DNA of 24,612 nt from contig JBEPVN010000028.1 of assembly GCA_041691015.1 (NCBI GenBank), positions 1 through 24,612 on the forward strand, written 5' to 3'. The position numbers and the translations under genes are program-made. Shown here one piece after another: positions 21,408 to 24,612 of this stretch (positions are counted from its first letter, which is position 1; each line of letters starts with the position of its first letter). The notes under the pieces are model-generated. The model was not told the origin of the DNA, searched no databases, and was given only the letters and a program-made list of their open reading frames with translations. Source of the DNA: JBBSJT01 sp041691015. Lineage in GTDB: Bacteria > Chlamydiota > Chlamydiia > Chlamydiales > Parachlamydiaceae.

Positions 21408-21807
21408 CTTGCTGCCTCTTCTTTTGTAAGGTAAAATATAATCCCGTCTTAATACTTTCCGCAATGCGTTTGCTCTTTTCTATATAGATATTTGCAATTT
21501 CTTCTGTGTGAATCTCTTGGGAAGTTTTGGCAAACAAGGCTAACCAACGATCAAATAAGTCTATATCAAATGCAGGTAAATCTTTATGTTTCTGGAAGGG
21601 ATTCCCATGGTATCGACCAGAACCCAGCATAATGGATGACCAAAAATCATGCATTCGCTGCATGTGAAATTCCCATGTTTTTGGATCTTCTCCGATAACC
21701 TCTAGAAAGATAGGACGCAACAACGTATCCTCCATAACTTTGGCATAAAAGCTATCTACAAGTTGCTTGATACTTGCTTCCGTTATATGAGCTTCTTTCA
21801 TCGTCAT
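21400..21807 (-). CDS. Group III truncated hemoglobin
   Basis: A 135-aa 2-on-2 hemoglobin that probably binds O2 or NO. Pattern: LVDSFYAKVMEDTLLRPIF, then WEFHMQRMHDFWSSIMLGSG, RYHGNPFQKHKDLPAFD and LFDRWLALF; the proximal His is expected in PFQKHKDL and the LFDRWLALF stretch is typical of group III. ATG 21807 forms an ATGA overlap with the upstream stop; ATG 21801 is also possible. It lies between a membrane protein and DUF488 with overlapping ends, so the operon is tightly coupled. Confidence 0.88.
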   Translation of the reverse strand: MTMKEAHITEASIKQLVDSFYAKVMEDTLLRPIFLEVIGEDPKTWEFHMQRMHDFWSSIMLGSGRYHGNPFQKHKDLPAFDIDLFDRWLALFAKTSQEIHTEEIANIYIEKSKRIAESIKTGLYFTLQKKRQQDD

Positions 21808-22229
21808 TCTCGATATGCTAGCCACCAGGCCCCCCCTAATGCTCCAGTAACTTTTAAGACCTCAATAATAATATAGAGCTTATGGTGTATCCCTGGGCTG
21901 GCGTGTCCGCCTGCAATTACTTGGTCTGCCCTTACGTCTAGATAAGGCATGAGCCAAAAAGTCTCCAATAATAATAGCAAGAGCAAACTGCTGCTTAAAA
22001 CCCATTTGAGAGAATCTTCTCTTGCATAGACAGTACATAATACAGCCAATAAGCCAATACCCCACTCTATTTTATTAAAAACGTGGAAAGTTGCCTTGCC
22101 AACCTCTAAGGCAACTGGAATGGATAAATGAGGTGCCATAAATTTTGCTGGTGTTGCAATAAAGGACACACCGATCATTAACCCAGCCCATAGAATCAAT
22201 ATGACACTTAGTAAAGGAAAATTGAGCAT
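21804..22229 (-). CDS. Four-helix integral membrane protein
   Basis: A 141-aa inner-membrane protein with about four hydrophobic helices: ~5-25 (LLSVILILWAGLMIGVSF), ~55-70, ~76-96 (LLLLLLETFWLMPYL) and ~118-138. The motif FIATPAKF near helix 1 and FNKIEWG before helix 2 recall DUF4149-like/TMEM205-like small membrane proteins, but I am not certain of the family. It ends in an ATGA overlap with the hemoglobin gene. Function unknown; the context suggests a redox or gas-related unit. Confidence 0.75.
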   Translation of the reverse strand: MLNFPLLSVILILWAGLMIGVSFIATPAKFMAPHLSIPVALEVGKATFHVFNKIEWGIGLLAVLCTVYAREDSLKWVLSSSLLLLLLLETFWLMPYLDVRADQVIAGGHASPGIHHKLYIIIEVLKVTGALGGAWWLAYRE

Positions 22230-22250
22230 ATCTGTACCTTTAATGATATC

Positions 22251-22871
22251 TTATTGGTGATATTCTAATTTGTCTGCGGTTTGCTGTAAACTCTCATGGA
22301 CCCTTTCTCTTAACTTGGGGAGAGCTGATGCTTCAAACCAAGGATGCTTGTTAAGCCAACCTGTATTTCTCCAACTTGGGTGGGGAAGAGGAAAATATTC
22401 TGGAAGGAATTCCTCAAATGCTTGTACGGTCTGGGTTAATGATGGTTTACCACGTTCCTTTAAGTAAAATTTTTGCGCATAACTTCCAACCAACAACGTG
22501 AGTTTAATATTGGAAAAGAATGGCAAGAGTTGAGGGTGCCAGAAAGGTGCGCATTTTTTAAGGGGAGGCAAATCTGCCTCTATTTTATTCCTCCCTGGAA
22601 AACACAAACCTACAGGAATAATGGCTATTTTTCTTTCATCATAAAACTCGGAACGACTAAGATTTAACCAAAAGCGTAAACGATCACCGCTGGGATCATT
22701 AAAAGGGATGGCTGTTTGGTGCGCTTTAAGGCCTGGCGCCTGACCAACAATTAAAACAGTGGCTGATGGTAGTCCACGGATAACAGGGCGTGGTTTATGC
22801 GGCAAGTCGCTAGCGCAGCGCGTACATTGTCGTACGTTTTGAATTATTTTATTAAAAGTATAATCAGTCAT
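22251..22871 (-). CDS. Uracil-DNA glycosylase superfamily protein
   Basis: A 206-aa UDG-fold protein. The glycosylase motif is GQAPGLKAHQTAIPFNDPSG (motif 1) and the C-terminal motif is LPHPSWRNTGW, whose HPS loop is typical of the superfamily. The N-terminal CTRCA pair resembles the first cysteines of family 4 enzymes; the other two cluster cysteines are not evident (Cys at VGLCFPG and KKCAPFW are candidates). It may be a repair enzyme or a family member of unknown activity. First gene of the operon, 21 bp before the membrane-protein gene. No strong SD precedes the ATG. Confidence 0.85.
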   Translation of the reverse strand: MTDYTFNKIIQNVRQCTRCASDLPHKPRPVIRGLPSATVLIVGQAPGLKAHQTAIPFNDPSGDRLRFWLNLSRSEFYDERKIAIIPVGLCFPGRNKIEADLPPLKKCAPFWHPQLLPFFSNIKLTLLVGSYAQKFYLKERGKPSLTQTVQAFEEFLPEYFPLPHPSWRNTGWLNKHPWFEASALPKLRERVHESLQQTADKLEYHQ

Positions 22872-23250
22872 TTAAGTAATAATGCTTAAGTGGTATAAAC
22901 TATCCAAAAACCCATTAAATGATATGCCATAATTACCCTTAATCTCTTCTAAAATTTAAAATTTTACTAGATATATAGTGAGTATCATACGCCTTTTTTG
23001 AAGATTTTTGTATTAATTTATGACTTCCAATGACTTTGGAACTTCGAAAGTAGTGTGTTTAATTATCAATATCTGCGAGGGATCGTGTGGAAGAAGGTTG
23101 CACGAAGGGGGATAAAATTCCCCCTTCGTTGAAACTAATCTGATAACCGACAACCATAACTGATAAAAAGTTTTTAATGCCAAGCGATAAAAATCAAAAC
23201 CAGAAGGTTCCAAAAAACTGAAAAAGGTTACGGATAAAAAAAATCCAAAA
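22872..23250. other. Upstream of cargo operon and start of palindromic DNA, module A
   Basis: No gene. 22872-22990 should hold the operon promoter (not reliably placed). From ~23080 the sequence joins the module-type region, with gatcgtgtggaagaa similar to 16373 onward and a hairpin at 23102-23129 (acgaaggggg / cccccttcgt). Confidence 0.5.
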
Positions 23251-23553
23251 AATCCAAAATCACCAAGTGCGCACTTAGGCGCGTTTGCGACTTTCGAGCC
23301 TAACCAGCGGTTTAATTGATTAATTTATGTAGAACATGGCACAAAAAATTTTGTTAAAACGGCTCATCATTGGCGATTGATTTTTTCAATTCTCATAGAA
23401 TTTCTCGTCAAAATTTTGATTGGGTAATGGATTTTTTTGGATTAAACTCCCATAGTCAGCATCCGAAACAGAAATCATAAAAAAACTTAATTAAACCGCC
23501 GGTCAGGCTAAGAAGCGATGTATCGCATTAGTGCGCCATTCTGGATTTCGGAT
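23251..23553. repeat. 303-bp direct repeat, copy A
   Basis: Same length and borders as 6937-7239 and 16692-16994. The left inner arm has two changes (gcctaaccagcggttt), so its inner inverted repeat is imperfect. Similarity to module B continues past the right border to about 23632. Confidence 0.85.
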
Positions 23554-23800
23554 TTTTTTGATTTTTTTTCCTGCAACCCTTTCCATCTATTTTTTGGGAG
23601 CCTTCGGGTTTTGATTTGGGGTGAAGGGGAATTTTATCCCCCTTCGTTCAACCCCAATAGGAATCAATTTGATGATGGTCGCCTGACAGGTTTTGAAAAA
23701 ACGAATCGACTGTTCACGGAGAAATTTTCGAAGTGCGCGCTTATACGTTGCTGTGCAACATCGCTTTGTCGCAAGCGACCCATCCTTAAAAACCGAAGAA
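23554..23800. repeat. Palindromic noncoding region, module A, part 2
   Basis: Corresponds to 7240-7570: hairpin at ~23621-23646 (gaagggga...tcccccttc), then gaagtgcgcgcttatacgtt and the ttgtcgcaagcgac palindrome. It is shorter than in modules B and C by one hairpin. No credible gene. Confidence 0.55.
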
Positions 23801-23929
23801 AAACCAGCACCTATCAAGGGAAAATTGTGGTAGGATAACGGCGGTAGGCTGGTGGTTGCTTTTCATGATGCCCTGTCCCCTGAAAAAGAAAAAAATCGGC
23901 CTACCAATAAAAACGCTCACAGAAGGCCG

Positions 23930-24011
23930 CCAGACGGCCTCTAAAAAATCTCCCATAGCTGAACATGGATCACATCAACAAATCGTCTGTAAGGCCTTAT
24001 TTGGCCTTCTG
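23930..24011. ncRNA. Candidate structured RNA or long hairpin, module A
   Basis: cagaaggcc (23930-23938) / ggccttctg (24003-24011), with an inner ggccgccagacggcc-type fold. It is the counterpart of 7707-7794, followed by the same ttaatgg/ttaac-rich tail. 24012-24225 holds no gene. Confidence 0.3.
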
Positions 24012-24225
24012 AGAGGCATTTAAAATCGTCTGTTAAGGGTTTGTTAACCATTTTCCATTTTTTTGGTGATTTTTGGTGGAAAATTCCATCTTGTGAAATT
24101 TATTTAGAAAACAACCTATCCAAATCCAAGAAAAATGTTAGGAAACCCTTGGATTTTTGGTTAACGGTTTACTAGTTCCCTGTTTTGGTTCTGGCTGTCT
24201 TGTTTCCTTCTCCCCGCTGATTGAT

Positions 24226-24489
24226 GGGTTATCGAGGTTGATCCGACTCTTGATCCATTGCTAAGCCTAAAATCCTTTCAACACAAAAATTGCTTGCATG
24301 GTAGGTTATATTTTTTTGCTGTGTTGTTCCCAAGGTCTACCAGTTCTGGTTTTGGATCAAGGGTCGGAACTTTGTAGCTTTTAAGGATGGATGTTTCCGC
24401 GATCCGTTTTTGGGGTTGTCCACATGTGTTTTCCACAGCGAAAGCGGTTTAGTACAAGTTTATAGTGTACTAAGTTTTAATACAGTTTA
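24226..24489. other. Conserved origin-proximal segment with DnaA boxes, module A
   Basis: Aligns with 8009-8283 and 17906-18165. DnaA-box-like ttgtccaca (24416-24424) and ttttccaca (24429-24437), then agtacaagtttatagtgtact, a short palindrome also present in module B, and an AT-rich stretch to the iterons. Confidence 0.65.
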
Positions 24490-24553
24490 GGAAAAAGCAA
24501 GGTCAGTTTTTTTTTTAATTAACTATTTGATTAAATTTATATTTTATTTTGAA

Positions 24554-24612
24554 AAAGTCGGTAAAACACCCCCCCAAAGTCGGTAAAACACCCCCCAAAG
24601 TCGGTAAAACAC
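24554..24612. repeat. Iterons of origin A (right part), cut by window end
   Basis: Three head-to-tail iterons with core gtcggtaaaacac(c): 24554-24575, 24576-24596 (one C fewer) and 24597-24612 (incomplete at the window end). Identical in type to 44-87, which supports joining of the two ends in a circular molecule. Confidence 0.85.

Overview
The window is an AT-rich plasmid sequence, probably from an intracellular alphaproteobacterium (a Holosporales- or Rickettsiales-like symbiont). This rests on RPA-family replication initiators typical of alphaproteobacterial plasmids, a eukaryote-like secreted GTPase with a lectin tail, toxin-antitoxin pairs and extensive palindromic repeats. The host assignment is inference. 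No rRNA, tRNA or CRISPR array was seen. The two window ends carry the same iteron type, so the molecule may be circular with the cut inside one origin.

The dominant structure is one replication module present three times in the same orientation (minus strand). In transcription order each module has: a promoter (TTGACT-N16-TATACG), a 5' hairpin, a 32-36 codon leader ORF ending at an intrinsic terminator, a second long hairpin, a small WCRxYC-motif protein (127-133 aa), an intercistronic hairpin, a RepA-type initiator (347-377 aa), its own iteron array with DnaA boxes, and a 1-2 kb palindromic noncoding region with a 303-bp direct repeat. Module A spans 2306 to 1 and appears to continue at 24612-22900. 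Module B spans 10452-5950. Module C spans 20305-16323, continuing past a transposon to 12145.

Each module has different neighbours. Upstream of rep A is MazEF, of rep B a short basic protein of ribbon-helix-helix type, and of rep C a divergent YefM/YoeB pair. Beyond each origin lies cargo: a four-gene operon (UDG-like, membrane protein, truncated hemoglobin, DUF488) for A, a secreted GTPase-coiled-coil-jacalin protein for B, and a secreted beta-rich protein for C. At each of the three joints between modules sits a terminator followed by a short palindrome (ctgatttagaatcag-like). The simplest reading is a cointegrate of three related plasmids.

A 3863-bp Tn552/Tn5053-like transposon (resolvase, DDE transposase, AAA ATPase; 194-bp perfect terminal repeats; 6-bp target duplication) interrupts the module C cargo leader. 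The homologous uninterrupted site is present in module B.

The most novel features are the thrice-repeated leader-peptide/terminator arrangement before the rep operon, the boundary palindromes, the GTPase-jacalin protein, and a YoeB toxin gene with no conventional start codon.
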